Shown here: positions 1 through 9,695 of the stretch, piece by piece | Layout: every line of letters starts with the position of its first letter | How positions within the stretch are numbered: position 1 is the stretch's first letter | Source: Bacillus cereus | GTDB lineage: Bacteria > Bacillota > Bacilli > Bacillales > Bacillaceae_G | Assembly (NCBI RefSeq): GCF_002584535.1 | Contig: NZ_NUOT01000008.1 | Location: forward strand, 124,001 to 188,000 | Direction of reading: 5' to 3' | DNA: 64,000 nt | Notes under the pieces: model-generated | Databases searched by the model: none | Told to the model about the DNA's origin: nothing | What the model saw: only the letters and a program-made list of their open reading frames with translations | Translations under genes and position numbers: made by a program

Positions 1-743
1 AACTGCTTTCTAAGCGCTTCCCATTTTTCATGTAATTCTTCAATCTCATATACAATAAGAGCGGCTTCAACTTTTTCTAATTCTTCTTTTTTCTCAAGAT
101 AATCTTTCGCAATAGAAGCTTGTCGTTCAAGCGGTTCTACTTGACTACTTAATTCGTGAATAATATCTTGCACACGATTTAAATTTTCTTGTGTTTCTCC
201 TAATTTCCCTTCAGCTTTCTTTTTACGAAGCTTATATTTTAATACGCCTGCCGCTTCTTCAAACACACCACGACGTTCTTCAGATTTACTGCTCAAAATT
301 TCTTCTACTTTCCCTTGGCTAATAATCGAGAAAGCTTCTCGTCCCATACCAGAATCCATAAATAAATCAACAATATCTTTTAGTCGACAAGATTGCTTGT
401 TAATAAAAAAATCACTATCTCCCGAGCGAGTAACACGACGTGTAACACTCACCTCATTATACTCAATTGGTAAACGCTGATCTTCATTATTTAATGTTAA
501 TGTTACCTCTGCAACATTAACTGCTTTTCGTGTATCGCTTCCCGCAAAAATAATATCCTCCATTTTTGCACCGCGTAATGATTTTGCAGATTGTTCACCA
601 AGCACCCAGCGAATTGCATCTGTAATATTACTCTTTCCGCTTCCATTGGGACCAACTACAGAGGTTACACCTGGGACGAAATCAACAGATACACGCTCCG
701 CAAAGGATTTAAATCCTACTATTTCTAATCTCTTTAAAAACAC
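1..743 (-). CDS. smc: Chromosome segregation ATPase SMC, N-terminal part (runs off the window)
   Basis: Only the first 247 or so codons are inside the window. The start is a GTG at 743, preceded by a strong AGGGGGAAGG ribosome binding site. The N-terminal head domain is clear: residues 1-15 read as the usual SMC start (FLKRLEIVGFKSFA) and the Walker A motif GPNGSGKSN is at about 31-39. The coiled coil begins near residue 170 (charged EKKEELEKVEAAL-type sequence). SMC with ScpA/ScpB loads near the origin and organises the chromosome for segregation. It follows rnc, as in B. subtilis, where the pair is cotranscribed with ftsY. Identity is secure; the C-terminus cannot be judged. Confidence 0.97.
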   Translation of the reverse strand, partial: MFLKRLEIVGFKSFAERVSVDFVPGVTSVVGPNGSGKSNITDAIRWVLGEQSAKSLRGAKMEDIIFAGSDTRKAVNVAEVTLTLNNEDQRLPIEYNEVSVTRRVTRSGDSDFFINKQSCRLKDIVDLFMDSGMGREAFSIISQGKVEEILSSKSEERRGVFEEAAGVLKYKLRKKKAEGKLGETQENLNRVQDIIHELSSQVEPLERQASIAKDYLEKKEELEKVEAALIVYEIEELHEKWEALRKQ

Positions 744-811
744 GAAAGGCCTTCCCCCTATTCTCCGTTTCCATGGTTTATGTCTGTAAAACCAAGCTAC
801 TGTACGGATTC

Positions 812-840
812 ATATTTATTTTTTATATCGAAATAAATAT
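812..840. repeat. AT-rich inverted repeat in the smc leader
   Basis: A 10-bp inverted repeat, ATATTTATTT at 812-821 and AAATAAATAT at 831-840, lies in the rnc-smc gap about 70-100 bp upstream of the smc start. It is pure A/T and has no U-tract after it, so it is not a convincing terminator. It could be a protein site, an mRNA hairpin or base-composition noise. Confidence 0.35.
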
Positions 841-859
841 AAAGTTTTATTCTATGCAC

Positions 860-892
860 AAGGAATCCCCCTCATTTAAAGGGGGATTCCTT
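860..892 (-). terminator. Strong hairpin overlapping the rnc stop codon
   Basis: A perfect 13-bp stem (860-872 with 880-892) and a 7-nt loop, including a CCCCC/GGGGG core. It overlaps the first two bases of the rnc stop codon. Neither strand has a clean U-run after the stem. It may therefore be a transcript-stabilising or processing hairpin, or a leaky terminator between rnc and smc, rather than a classical terminator. Confidence 0.5.
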
Positions 893-1628
893 ATGATTGT
901 TCTTTTAACGTTTTCAACGCCTCTGCAGCAGCTTGTTGTTCTGCTTCTTTTTTCGACTTGCCGCTACCAAGACCAAGAGCTACGCCATTTAATGTCACAC
1001 GTGACACAAATTCTCGATTGTGAGCAGGTCCTTTTTCTTGCAAAATTTGGTACTCAATATTACCGCTACCATCACGTTGAATTAATTCTTGTAATTGACT
1101 CTTATAATCCATCACATGAGAAAAAGCACCTTCATTAATTTTCGGATATACAATTTCTTTTAAGAATTCCCAAACTGTATCCAATCCTTGATCAAGGTAA
1201 AGGGCACCAATAAACGCTTCAAAGACATCCGCTAATAAAGCTGGTCGTTCACGTCCGCCTGTCATTTCTTCACCTTTTCCTAATAGAACGAGATTACCAA
1301 ATGACATTTCATTCGCAAAACGGACAAGAGATGGTTCACACACAACAGCTGCACGCAACTTTGTTAATTCTCCTTCGCTCATTGTCGGATATTTTTGAAA
1401 CAAATACTGTGATACAGTTAGTTCTAATACAGCATCTCCGAGAAATTCAAGACGTTCATTGTCTTCATGTGGCTTTTTTCGATGCTCATTCACATACGAT
1501 GAATGCGTAAATGCTTGAATCAATAATTTTTCGTCTGTAAACGTAATACCTATTTTTTGTTGGAACGTTTTAAAAGCTTCACGATATTTTGTTTCGTATT
1601 TCTTTTCTCTATATTTTCGGTACGGCAT
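891..1628 (-). CDS. rnc: Ribonuclease III
   Basis: Double-strand-specific endoribonuclease of 245 aa that processes rRNA precursors and structured mRNAs. The catalytic domain (about 25-160) carries the signature ERLEFLGDA at 58-66 with E61 and D65, and the second acidic pair D134 and E137 in ADVFEA. The double-stranded RNA-binding domain spans about 173-243. The basic N-terminal extension, rich in K, R and Y, is typical of Bacillus. The ATG at 1628 follows a GGAGGG site. It lies between acpP and smc, the conserved Bacillus order. In B. subtilis rnc is essential because it silences prophage toxins; nothing here shows whether that applies. Confidence 0.97.
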   Translation of the reverse strand: MPYRKYREKKYETKYREAFKTFQQKIGITFTDEKLLIQAFTHSSYVNEHRKKPHEDNERLEFLGDAVLELTVSQYLFQKYPTMSEGELTKLRAAVVCEPSLVRFANEMSFGNLVLLGKGEEMTGGRERPALLADVFEAFIGALYLDQGLDTVWEFLKEIVYPKINEGAFSHVMDYKSQLQELIQRDGSGNIEYQILQEKGPAHNREFVSRVTLNGVALGLGSGKSKKEAEQQAAAEALKTLKEQS

Positions 1629-1653
1629 AGGTCCCTCCAGATATAAGCCGAGA

Positions 1654-1677
1654 AAGCCCCGCTATAAAACGGGACTT
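1654..1677 (-). terminator. Hairpin between acpP and rnc
   Basis: On the minus strand AAGTCCCG and CGGGGCTT (1670-1677 and 1654-1661) pair over 8 bp with one G-U pair and an 8-nt loop, followed by UUCUC. It sits directly after the acpP stop. It looks like a weak terminator or attenuator that lets acpP be made in excess over rnc. Confidence 0.5.
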
Positions 1678-1687
1678 CGCTCAAACA

Positions 1688-1921
1688 TTATAGATGACTC
1701 TCTATGTAAGTCACAGCATCGCCAACAGTAGCAATTTTCTCTGCATCTTCATCAGAAATTTCCATTTCAAACTCATCTTCTAATTGCATTACAAGTTCAA
1801 CTACATCTAGGGAGTCTGCACCTAAATCTTCTTTAAAGCTTGCAGCTGGTACTACTTCTGTTTCTTCTACTCCTAAACGATCCACGATGATTTTCGTTAC
1901 ACGCTCTAAAACATCTGCCAT
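1688..1921 (-). CDS. acpP: Acyl carrier protein
   Basis: A 77-aa acidic four-helix protein that carries growing acyl chains for fatty-acid synthesis. The phosphopantetheine attachment site is S37 in [18 protein letters not shown]. Length and sequence are standard. The ATG at 1921 follows an AGGGGAGG site. It is the last gene of the plsX-fabD-fabG-acpP set, 71 bp below fabG. It serves FabD, FabG and PlsX encoded just upstream and is probably under the same FapR control, although it may have an additional promoter in the 71-bp gap. Confidence 0.98.
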
Positions 1922-1992
1922 AATTCATTCACCTCCCCTCAAATATTATATTAAATATTTCACAAAAAAACTAGGTGAAATCTTTTCTTTTA

Positions 1993-2733
1993 TTACATTA
2001 CCATACCGCCATCAACATGTAGTGTTTGTCCTGTAATATATTTGCTGTGATCAGCAGCAAAAAATGTAACAGCATTCGCAATATCTTGCGCTTCTCCAAA
2101 CTTAGCAGCAGGTATTAATTTTAGCATTTCCTCTTTTACGTTTTCGCCTAATATATCTGTCATATCAGTAGCGATAAACCCTGGAGCAATTGCATTAACT
2201 GTTATATTGCGACTAGCTAATTCTTTCGCAGAAGTCTTAGTCAATCCAATTACTCCCGCTTTTGCTGCAACGTAATTCGCTTGACCAGGATTTCCTGTAA
2301 CACCGACAACAGAAGCGATATTGATAATGCGACCATGGCGCTGACGCATCATATAACGAGATACTGCTTTTGTACATAAGAATACACCTTTTAAGTTTGT
2401 ATCAATAACTGTATCCCATTCTTCTTCTTTCATACGCATTAATAAATTGTCTCTTGTTACTCCGGCATTATTCACAAGAATATCAACTTGTCCAAATGTA
2501 TCTACAGTTTGCTTTACCAGGCTTGTAACTTCTTCAGTATTAGCAACATCCGCTCTTACTGCGATTGCTTCTGAACCAAGTTTTTTTATTTCATCAACTA
2601 CTTCGTTTGCTTTCTGCTCATTACCAGCATAGTTTACTACAACCGATGCTCCTTGCTTTGCTAAATCAATTGCAATTGCACGACCAATCCCGCGTGATGC
2701 ACCTGTTACTAACGCTACTTTCCCTTTTAACAT
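1993..2733 (-). CDS. fabG: 3-oxoacyl-ACP reductase
   Basis: NADPH-dependent reductase for the first reduction of each fatty-acid elongation cycle, 246 aa, a classical short-chain dehydrogenase. The sequence shows the cofactor motif TGASRGIG (10-17), NNAG (88-91), and the catalytic set S141, Y154 and K158 in the YVAAK context. The start overlaps the last 7 bases of fabD, implying translational coupling. It forms an operon with plsX, fabD and acpP. Confidence 0.97.
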   Translation of the reverse strand: MLKGKVALVTGASRGIGRAIAIDLAKQGASVVVNYAGNEQKANEVVDEIKKLGSEAIAVRADVANTEEVTSLVKQTVDTFGQVDILVNNAGVTRDNLLMRMKEEEWDTVIDTNLKGVFLCTKAVSRYMMRQRHGRIINIASVVGVTGNPGQANYVAAKAGVIGLTKTSAKELASRNITVNAIAPGFIATDMTDILGENVKEEMLKLIPAAKFGEAQDIANAVTFFAADHSKYITGQTLHVDGGMVM

Positions 2734-3677
2734 CCGCTTTCTCCTCTCAAACTTGAAATGGTATCTTTCAATGTCTCTTCATCATATATCGCATATACCT
2801 TCGCAGATGGAGCAATTGATTTCATAAGACCAGCAAGAACTTTCCCAGGACCGATTTCAATAAATGTATCTACCCCTTGTTCTACCATTTGTTCAATAGA
2901 TGGGTACCATAACACAGGTGAATAGAGCTGTTCAATTAGCTTTTCTTGAATATCTTCACTACGACTTACGCAATTTGCCGTAACGTTCGCAACAACTGGA
3001 ATGTTCGCATCTTGAATTGTAATTTCGTTTAGAACACTTTGAAACTTCTCAGCTGCCGGCTTCATTAATGAAGAGTGGAATGGACCACTCACACGAAGTG
3101 GGATTGCTCGTTTCGCACCATTTTCCTTCACTTTTTGAGAAGCGAGTTCTACTCCTCGTTTCGTTCCAGAAATAACAATTTGCTTCGTGCTATTCATATT
3201 AGCAATTTGCACAGCATGACCTTCACTCGTCACTTCTTCTGTAACTTGTTTCAGAACATCTGGGTCTGCTCCTAAAATAGCAGCCATTGCACCTTCTCCA
3301 CTCGGCACAGCTTCTTCCATATATTCGCCACGTTTTCTCACAGCGTAAACAGCATCTTCAAATGTTAATGCTCCCGCTGCCACAAGTGCGCTATACTCAC
3401 CTAAACTATGTCCTGCAACATAATCGGGCGTAATATCATATTGTTTCAAAGCTGTTAAGATTGCAATACTTGTCGTCAATAGTGCTGGCTGCGCATTTGT
3501 CGTTAATGTTAACTTTTCCTGAGGTCCTTCAAAAATCAACGATGAAAGAGACTCTTGTAAAACTTCATCTGCTTTTTGAAATATTCTTGCAACCTCTTTA
3601 TTATTCCCTGCTAATTGCTGTCCCATTCCAACTGCCTGTGAACCTTGGCCCGGAAAAAGAAATGCCAGTTTTCCCAT
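2727..3677 (-). CDS. fabD: Malonyl-CoA:ACP transacylase
   Basis: Loads malonyl groups from CoA onto ACP. The 316-aa protein has the oxyanion motif GQGSQ (10-14), nucleophile S91 in [11 protein letters not shown]117 for the malonyl carboxylate, and the catalytic base H202 in GPFHSSL. Length is normal. The ATG at 3677 has an AGGAGG site. It begins 14 bp after plsX ends and overlaps fabG, so all four lipid genes form one transcription unit. Confidence 0.97.
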   Translation of the reverse strand: MGKLAFLFPGQGSQAVGMGQQLAGNNKEVARIFQKADEVLQESLSSLIFEGPQEKLTLTTNAQPALLTTSIAILTALKQYDITPDYVAGHSLGEYSALVAAGALTFEDAVYAVRKRGEYMEEAVPSGEGAMAAILGADPDVLKQVTEEVTSEGHAVQIANMNSTKQIVISGTKRGVELASQKVKENGAKRAIPLRVSGPFHSSLMKPAAEKFQSVLNEITIQDANIPVVANVTANCVSRSEDIQEKLIEQLYSPVLWYPSIEQMVEQGVDTFIEIGPGKVLAGLMKSIAPSAKVYAIYDEETLKDTISSLRGESGC

Positions 3678-3691
3678 TTCAAATCCTCCTC

Positions 3692-4684
3692 TTATTGAAG
3701 CGGCTCTTTCTCCATTACACTTGAAATTGTAGGAATTACTTCTTTCGCTACCATTTCTCTCGTTTGACGAATCGCACTAAAAATCGATTGATCATTAGAA
3801 GATCCATGAGCCTTAATGACAGGCGCTTTTAATCCAAATAAAGCCGCTCCGCCATACTCCGAATAATCCATTTTATCTTTTAATACCATCAGCTTCGGTT
3901 TTAATACCGCTGCCGCTAATTTACTTGTGAACGAACTCATTAATTGTTCTTTTAACATAGAAAATAATGCAAGTGCAGTTCCTTCTAATGATTTTAATGC
4001 AACATTACCAGTAAAACCATCACATACAACTACATCGGCTACACCTTGTAATAAATCCCTTGATTCAACGTTTCCTACAAAATTAATTGGTGCATCTTTT
4101 AGCATGGAAAATACTTGTTTTGAAAGATCATTTCCTTTCCCATCTTCCGTACCAACATTTAAAAGTCCGACGCGTGGATTTTGAATCCCTCTTACCTTCT
4201 CAGCGTAAACAGACCCCATAACCGCGTATTGATATAAATGGATCGGTTTTGCATCAACATTTGCTCCAACATCTAGCATCACAAAACCTTCGCCATCCAC
4301 AGTTGGCATTGTAGGGGATAAAGCTGGTCGTTCAATCCCTTCCATTCGACCTACAACAAATAATCCAGCCGCCATCAAAGCTCCTGTACTACCCGCTGAT
4401 ATACAAGCATCTGCTATACCATCTTTTACTTGCTGTGCTGCGAGCACCATTGAAGCTTGCTTTTTACGGCGAACAGCTCTTACCGGCTCGTCTGTTGCTT
4501 CAATCATTTCGTCTGTATGAAGGATTGTAATACGTTCTTCATTTGTTAAATATTGACGAATTCCCTCTTCTTTTCCTACTAATGTTATATGTAAATCTGA
4601 ATATTCCTTAATAGCTTTCATTGCTCCTAATACAACTGCTTTTGGAGCGTGATCGCCACCCATTGCATCTATTACGATTTTCAT
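3692..4684 (-). CDS. plsX: Phosphate acyltransferase PlsX
   Basis: Makes acyl-phosphate from acyl-ACP, the donor used by PlsY in phosphatidic acid synthesis. The 330-aa protein opens with the family signature DAMGGDHAP (6-14) and has glycine-rich segments ([24 protein letters not shown]). It is a soluble, membrane-associated enzyme. Its ATG overlaps the fapR stop by 4 nt, so it is translationally coupled to its own regulator. PlsX consumes the acyl-ACP that the FabD/FabG/AcpP system makes. Confidence 0.97.
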   Translation of the reverse strand: MKIVIDAMGGDHAPKAVVLGAMKAIKEYSDLHITLVGKEEGIRQYLTNEERITILHTDEMIEATDEPVRAVRRKKQASMVLAAQQVKDGIADACISAGSTGALMAAGLFVVGRMEGIERPALSPTMPTVDGEGFVMLDVGANVDAKPIHLYQYAVMGSVYAEKVRGIQNPRVGLLNVGTEDGKGNDLSKQVFSMLKDAPINFVGNVESRDLLQGVADVVVCDGFTGNVALKSLEGTALALFSMLKEQLMSSFTSKLAAAVLKPKLMVLKDKMDYSEYGGAALFGLKAPVIKAHGSSNDQSIFSAIRQTREMVAKEVIPTISSVMEKEPLQ

Positions 4685-5274
4685 AAATTGTTACCTTCCT
4701 CACTATAGTTACTAGATCGATACATTTCAAAAGTGCCTGTAATAACAAGTTCTTCTCCAACAAAGCTACGCACTTTGACAACCGTCCGTCCTTTATCATT
4801 CTCCACATCCTCAACGCGTGCTTTTGCAACAACGCGTTCTCCTAATTTTACAGGACGAATGTATCGAATGGTAGACTTTGCAGTTAAAGCTAGTTCTTCA
4901 TCAATAACTGCAACAGCTAGTGAGTTTGCTTGAGCAAACAAATGATGCCCACGTGCAATTTGATTTCTTTTAAATACATGCTCCATCTTTACTTCAAAGA
5001 TAGAAATTGCATGTCTATCTAATTCTATATCAATTATTTCCCCTACCACTTCTTCTAACGGTAAAGATTTCACATCTTCTTCATGTTGCCGTGTTGCTAC
5101 ATATTTAATTCGCTCTCTTAGCTCTGGAATAGATAATTCCATTCGATCAAGACGAACCGTTTGTATACTTACTTGAAATTGCTCTGCTAATTCTTCATCC
5201 GTGATGAAAGGATTTGTTTCTATTGTTTGTTGTAATAATGCTTGTCTTTCTTTCTTACTTCTTCTTTTTTTCAT
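4681..5274 (-). CDS. fapR: Transcription factor FapR, malonyl-CoA-responsive repressor of lipid genes
   Basis: A 197-aa repressor of fatty-acid and phospholipid genes, released from DNA by malonyl-CoA. Residues 1-60 hold a basic N-terminus and a helix-turn-helix ([18 protein letters not shown]). Residues 75-185 form the hotdog effector domain with the conserved stretch around 108-120 ([13 protein letters not shown]). I chose the ATG at 5274 because it gives the usual [10 protein letters not shown] start. An in-frame codon farther upstream would read through the promoter and operator. A consensus FapR box covers its transcription start, so it represses itself and the downstream plsX-fabD-fabG genes. 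Confidence 0.97.
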   Translation of the reverse strand: MKKRRSKKERQALLQQTIETNPFITDEELAEQFQVSIQTVRLDRMELSIPELRERIKYVATRQHEEDVKSLPLEEVVGEIIDIELDRHAISIFEVKMEHVFKRNQIARGHHLFAQANSLAVAVIDEELALTAKSTIRYIRPVKLGERVVAKARVEDVENDKGRTVVKVRSFVGEELVITGTFEMYRSSNYSEEGNNL

Positions 5275-5290
5275 ACCGCACCATCCATTT

Positions 5291-5307
5291 TTATGACTAG
5301 GTACTAA
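5291..5307 (-). promoter_or_regulatory. FapR operator
   Basis: On the minus strand this reads TTAGTACCTAGTCATAA, which differs from the well-known FapR consensus (TTAGTACCTRGTCTTAA type) by about one base. It covers the predicted transcription start and first transcribed bases of the fapR promoter, an ideal position for repression. Confidence 0.88.
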
Positions 5308-5311
5308 CAGT

Positions 5312-5340
5312 AGTATATAATCATTAAAAGTAGAATGCAA
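5312..5340 (-). promoter_or_regulatory. SigA promoter of the fapR-plsX-fabD-fabG operon
   Basis: -35 TTGCAT (5335-5340), a 17-bp spacer, and -10 TATACT (5312-5317) on the minus strand. The predicted start, near 5305, lies inside the FapR box. Confidence 0.8.
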
Positions 5341-5364
5341 CAAAAAAATTTGCACATTTCACTT

Positions 5365-7413
5365 TCAATCGAGCTTTTCCCCTTGAAACACACCTGTTCC
5401 TTCAAGATATACACGCAGCGGCGCATACTGTTCATTATGCCAAAATGCTTCTGAATCAACCAGTATGGATGCATCTTGTCTCGCCGTTTCCAATGCTCGA
5501 TAATCATGTACCATATCAGCTACCTTAAACTCTGGTAGACCACTTTGCTTACTTCCAAAGAAATCCCCAGGACCACGTAACTCTAAATCTTTTTCCGATA
5601 ATACAAATCCATCATTTGTTTCCGTCATAATGCGCATACGCTCTTTCCCAGTTTCCGATTTCGGATCCGCAATTAACAAACAGTAAGATTGCTCACTCCC
5701 ACGCCCAACACGACCTCGAAGCTGATGCAATTGCGATAAACCAAAACGTTCCGCATCATAAATTACCATAACTGTTGCATTCGGCACGTTAACACCAACC
5801 TCAACTACAGTTGTTGAAACAAGAATTTGCACTGTATTTTCACTAAATTGCTCCATCACCTCTTCTTTTTCTTGAGAAGATAAGCGTCCGTGCATTAATC
5901 CTACTTGAAATTTCCCTTGATAATGATGCATTAGCATGCTATGTAAATCAATTGCATTCTGCACATCAAGCTTTTCAGATTCTTCAATAAGTGGACAAAT
6001 TACATAAGCTTGTCTCCCCTTCTTCACTTCCTTCTCCACAAAGCCAAGAACCCGTTCTAACATGTCATGTTTTGCCCAATACGTTTCAATCACTTTACGT
6101 CCAGCTGGCATTTCATCAATAATAGAAACATCCATCTCTCCAAAGGCTGTAATTGCCAATGTACGAGGAATAGGTGTTGCTGTCATAAACAACACATCTG
6201 GGCTCTCACCTTTCTCTCGCAAAACGCGACGCTGCGCTACACCAAAGCGATGTTGTTCATCAGTGATAACAAGTCCAAGTCTATGAAAAATGACCTCATC
6301 CTGAATTAAAGCATGCGTCCCAACAAGAACATCTATCTCGCCCTGTTCAAGTTTTGCTAAAATTTCACGACGACGTGCTCCTTTAACCGAGCTTGTTAAT
6401 AATTCTACGTTCATATTAAAATGAGAAAATGTCTCTGCTAGTGACTGATAGTGTTGTTCTGCCAATATTTCAGTAGGAACCATTAACGCTCCCTGATAAT
6501 AGGCAAGTTTTGCTGCATAAAGAGCAATCGCAGCTACGACCGTTTTTCCCGATCCAACATCTCCTTGTAATAACCGATTCATCCGATAAGGAGACTGCAT
6601 ATCTTTCATAACCTCAGAAACAACGCGGCGCTGCGCACCAGTGAGCGGGAATGGAAGCGCATCAGTGAACTCTTCTAATTCTTTCATAGAAATATCTTTT
6701 TTTGTCCCTTTTGAATTTTCTCTTTCTATCTTACGAAGAGTTTGCATTTTGAGCTGGAATAAGAAAAATTCTTCATATACAAATCGTCGACGCGCTTGCT
6801 TTAAATCTTCTTGTCCAACTGGAAAATGCAATGCCCGAAGTGCTTCATATCGAGGTAGCAACTTATAACGGCTTAATAAACCATCTGGTAACACTTCAAC
6901 TATAGAGTTACCATATTCTTTTATAGCTTGTGCAATAAAACGTCGCATTTGCTTTACTGTTAATTTTCCTTTGACGGAATACACAGGTTCTACTTCTTGC
7001 TGACGTACAACTGGACCAAAGTGAAGCTCAGAAACAGAAATCGTCTGACGATGCTGATCCCATTTCCCAGTAATCGTCACCGTTTCATCAAGCTTCAATT
7101 TTTGCTTATAGTACGGTCTATTAAAACATACAGCTGTAATTAAATAGCGTCCAACAAGCACACGAACAGTAAGACGTGATTTTTTCTTTCCATAGTATTG
7201 TAATAAAGGAGCACTATGTACCTTCCCTTCCACTGTTACACGCTCTTCATGCTTCACTTCTGCCAGATCTTTCATCGCGTAGTCTTCATAACGGTACGGA
7301 AAATGCTCTAATAAGTGGGAAACTGTATAAATTCCCATCTCATGTAATAATTCAGATGTCTCTTCCCCGATTCCCTTTACATCCGTAATAGGAATTTGCA
7401 CAACTTCATTCAA
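5365..7413 (-). CDS. recG: ATP-dependent DNA helicase RecG
   Basis: Branch-migrating helicase that remodels stalled replication forks and recombination intermediates. It has a wedge/OB domain (about 55-150) followed by two RecA-like helicase domains. Walker A GDVGSGKT is at about 284-291, then DEQH, the motif VGTHALIQD, and QLRGRVGRG near the C-terminus. I chose the TTG at 7413 (682 aa, the same length as B. subtilis RecG) because GGAG lies 10 nt upstream. A GTG at 7422 would add three residues but is only 1 nt from the same GGAG. It lies just upstream of fapR but is separated by the fapR promoter. Confidence 0.95.
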   Translation of the reverse strand: MNEVVQIPITDVKGIGEETSELLHEMGIYTVSHLLEHFPYRYEDYAMKDLAEVKHEERVTVEGKVHSAPLLQYYGKKKSRLTVRVLVGRYLITAVCFNRPYYKQKLKLDETVTITGKWDQHRQTISVSELHFGPVVRQQEVEPVYSVKGKLTVKQMRRFIAQAIKEYGNSIVEVLPDGLLSRYKLLPRYEALRALHFPVGQEDLKQARRRFVYEEFFLFQLKMQTLRKIERENSKGTKKDISMKELEEFTDALPFPLTGAQRRVVSEVMKDMQSPYRMNRLLQGDVGSGKTVVAAIALYAAKLAYYQGALMVPTEILAEQHYQSLAETFSHFNMNVELLTSSVKGARRREILAKLEQGEIDVLVGTHALIQDEVIFHRLGLVITDEQHRFGVAQRRVLREKGESPDVLFMTATPIPRTLAITAFGEMDVSIIDEMPAGRKVIETYWAKHDMLERVLGFVEKEVKKGRQAYVICPLIEESEKLDVQNAIDLHSMLMHHYQGKFQVGLMHGRLSSQEKEEVMEQFSENTVQILVSTTVVEVGVNVPNATVMVIYDAERFGLSQLHQLRGRVGRGSEQSYCLLIADPKSETGKERMRIMTETNDGFVLSEKDLELRGPGDFFGSKQSGLPEFKVADMVHDYRALETARQDASILVDSEAFWHNEQYAPLRVYLEGTGVFQGEKLD

Positions 7414-7462
7414 GATTTTCACGCTCCGTCACATCATTTTTCTTAGTTTTATTCAAGTATAT

Positions 7463-7491
7463 TCTATATACCAATTTAGATAGATATACAA
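7463..7491 (-). promoter_or_regulatory. Candidate promoter of recG
   Basis: TTGTAT (7486-7491), a 17-bp spacer and TATAGA (7463-7468) on the minus strand, about 50 bp before the recG start. It is moderate in quality. A promoter is needed here because the fakA transcript appears to end at 7854-7888. Confidence 0.35.
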
Positions 7492-7853
7492 TTCCATATA
7501 ACTCATACATCTAATGTCGTCCTAGCTTGTAATCGCCCACTTCTGCCTTTTCTATTCTATCATAGGCATTCTAAAGGACACTAGCCTTATACATGATCAC
7601 CTATATAAAACGATTTTGATTTTCTAACATATACGTCGCAGCTACAAAAACAAAAGGAGACATTCACTCTGCTTTCACATGACATGGGGTTAAAATAGGC
7701 AACCACCTCTATCCATGATCGGACCATCTCTACCGTCTAAAAAAAAGTTTTCTATCTATTTTTCAATTTGTATTTATATAAATGTCTACTTATTTAAACA
7801 AGCAAACTATGTGAATTTTTTATCATGTATAATTCGAAAAAAGATATATGAAA
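7492..7853. other. Gene-free gap between fakA and recG
   Basis: About 360 bp with no credible reading frame on either strand, between the terminator after fakA and the recG promoter region. In B. subtilis, from memory, sdaAB and sdaAA (serine dehydratase subunits) occupy this place. I see no minus-strand remnant of them. The composition is AT-rich with a few odd GC patches near 7660-7740. I cannot assign a function. Confidence 0.5.
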
Positions 7854-7888
7854 GAAAAGAGCCTCACTATAGCAGTAAGGCCCTTTTC
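7854..7888 (-). terminator. Terminator after fakA
   Basis: On the minus strand GAAAAGGGCCTTACT pairs with AGTGAGGCTCTTTTC (two G-U pairs), followed by UUUC. The G-U pairs are stable only on the minus strand, which sets the direction. It ends the asp23-fakA transcript. Confidence 0.75.
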
Positions 7889-7996
7889 TCATCCATATAC
7901 TAGCCTTTTGAATAAGAACTGCAGACAATTTACGTCATTCATTCTTGCTCATTAGCAAATAAACAATTTTCCCCTTATTATCAAAAGGAATTTATC

Positions 7997-9673
7997 TTAT
8001 TCTACAGAGAAAATGAAAGAATATACAGGTTGATTTCCTTGGTGTACCTCTACCTCTACCTCTTCAAACTTCTCTTCTACAAACGCAACTAATTCTGCAA
8101 CCTCTTCATCTGTTGCATCTTCACCTTGCAAAATTGTTACGATCTCAGAATCTTCATCAATCATGCTTTCTAGCAGCTGCTTCCCTGCATCTACCTTTGT
8201 AGCATTTGTAGATACGATTTTCCCATCTGCAATACACATGAAATCATTTTTTTGAATCTCTACACCGTCAATTTCCGTATCACGAACTGCATACGTAATT
8301 TGACCTGTTTTCACATGCGTTAGCGCTTCTTTCATATTCTCTTCATTTTCTTCTAATGTTCCAGCTGGGTTAAATGCCAACATCGCAGCCATTCCTTGAG
8401 GAACAGTCTTTGAGCGAATAACAATAACTTCTTGATCAACAACAGAAGCAGCTTGTTCTGCTGCCATCACAATATTCCCGTTATTCGGTAAAATAATGAT
8501 TTTTTCAGCATTTGTGTCTTCAATTGCTTTCACGATGTCCTCCGTACTCGGATTCATCGTTTGACCACCTTCGATAACCTCAGTTGCACCAATGCTCTCA
8601 AATAAGTTTTTAATACCGGATCCCATCGCTACAGTTACGATACCATACGGCTGTTTTTCTTTCTGTTCTTTCACTTCTTCATGCATTGGTGTTGGTCCAT
8701 CTAATAGAGCAGTATGCTGTTCACGCATATTTTCTACTTTAATTTTAATCAAACTACCGTAACGTTGACCGTAGTTCATTGCATCCCCAGGATGTTCTGC
8801 ATGAATATGAACTTTTACAATTTCATCGTCCGATACAACAAGTAGTGAATCTCCATATACACTAATATCTTCACGGAATTTTTGTTCAGAGAAATTATGT
8901 TCCTTTACTTTTTCAGGCTCTAATTTCACCATAAACTCCGTACAATATCCGTATTTAATATCTTCTGTACTCAATTGGCTTTGTACACTACGGTGATGTT
9001 CTGCACGTACCATTTCATTCATAGATGGTTGCGCAATTTCATCTGAAGAGATTGTCTCTCCTTTTAAGTCAGCTAAAAAGCCTTCGTATACAACAACAAG
9101 ACCTTTACCACCGCTATCTACAACGCCAACTTGTTTTAATACAGGTAATAAATCTGGCGTACGATTTAACGATGCATTCGCTTCTTTTACAACGTCTTCC
9201 ATAAACAAAACAAAGTCGCGTTGTTTTTTCGCAACTGTGACTGCATATTTAGCCGTTTCTCTTGCAACTGTTAAAATCGTTCCTTCAATCGGTTTCATAA
9301 CCGCTTTATACGCTGTTTCTACACCAGCTTCTAAAGCTGCTGCAAAATCAACTGTTGTTAACTCTTCTTTTAGCTCAATAGACTTAGAGAAACCTCGGAA
9401 TAATTGAGATAAAATAACTCCTGAGTTACCGCGCGCGCCCATCAATAATCCCTTTGCTAAGCTTACACCGACTTTACCAGCATGCTGCGAAGGGTTTGAT
9501 TTTACTTCACGTGCGCCTGAAGTCATTGATAAATTCATATTTGTACCGGTATCGCCATCTGGAACTGGGAAAACGTTCAATGCATCAACAAGCTGAACAT
9601 TGTTCGTTAAATTATTCGCTCCTTGAATAATCATTTGTGATAAACGTTTTCCATCAATTTTTTGAATTGACAC
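7997..9673 (-). CDS. fakA: Fatty acid kinase catalytic subunit FakA (DAK/DegV-partner family, YloV)
   Basis: A 558-aa ATP-dependent kinase that phosphorylates fatty acids presented by FakB (DegV-like) proteins. It thereby feeds exogenous acyl chains to PlsX/PlsY. The N-terminal DhaL-like domain (1-200) has the nucleotide/magnesium motif VPDGDTGTNM (about 37-46), followed by GARGNSGVILSQ and DSGGKGL. The C-terminal part (about 310-558) is the DegV-like EDD-associated domain. The start is GTG at 9673 with AAGGAGG upstream. It sits 22 bp after the Asp23-like gene, a conserved pair in Bacillus. Its closeness to the FapR/PlsX operon fits a lipid role. Confidence 0.93.
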   Translation of the reverse strand: MSIQKIDGKRLSQMIIQGANNLTNNVQLVDALNVFPVPDGDTGTNMNLSMTSGAREVKSNPSQHAGKVGVSLAKGLLMGARGNSGVILSQLFRGFSKSIELKEELTTVDFAAALEAGVETAYKAVMKPIEGTILTVARETAKYAVTVAKKQRDFVLFMEDVVKEANASLNRTPDLLPVLKQVGVVDSGGKGLVVVYEGFLADLKGETISSDEIAQPSMNEMVRAEHHRSVQSQLSTEDIKYGYCTEFMVKLEPEKVKEHNFSEQKFREDISVYGDSLLVVSDDEIVKVHIHAEHPGDAMNYGQRYGSLIKIKVENMREQHTALLDGPTPMHEEVKEQKEKQPYGIVTVAMGSGIKNLFESIGATEVIEGGQTMNPSTEDIVKAIEDTNAEKIIILPNNGNIVMAAEQAASVVDQEVIVIRSKTVPQGMAAMLAFNPAGTLEENEENMKEALTHVKTGQITYAVRDTEIDGVEIQKNDFMCIADGKIVSTNATKVDAGKQLLESMIDEDSEIVTILQGEDATDEEVAELVAFVEEKFEEVEVEVHQGNQPVYSFIFSVE

Positions 9674-9695
9674 AGATTTTCCTCCTTAATGCACA

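Noticed and set aside
7560-7700. A 32-codon minus-strand reading with several cysteines in the fakA-recG gap
   Set aside because: No ribosome site at the right distance, no similarity I recognise, and no context. Not called.
7715-7735. Plus-strand reading MIGPS, resembling the start of serine dehydratase beta subunit, at the place where sdaAB lies in B. subtilis
   Set aside because: It is on the opposite strand to the expected gene, only five residues match, and the frame continues as low-complexity sequence. I treat it as chance.
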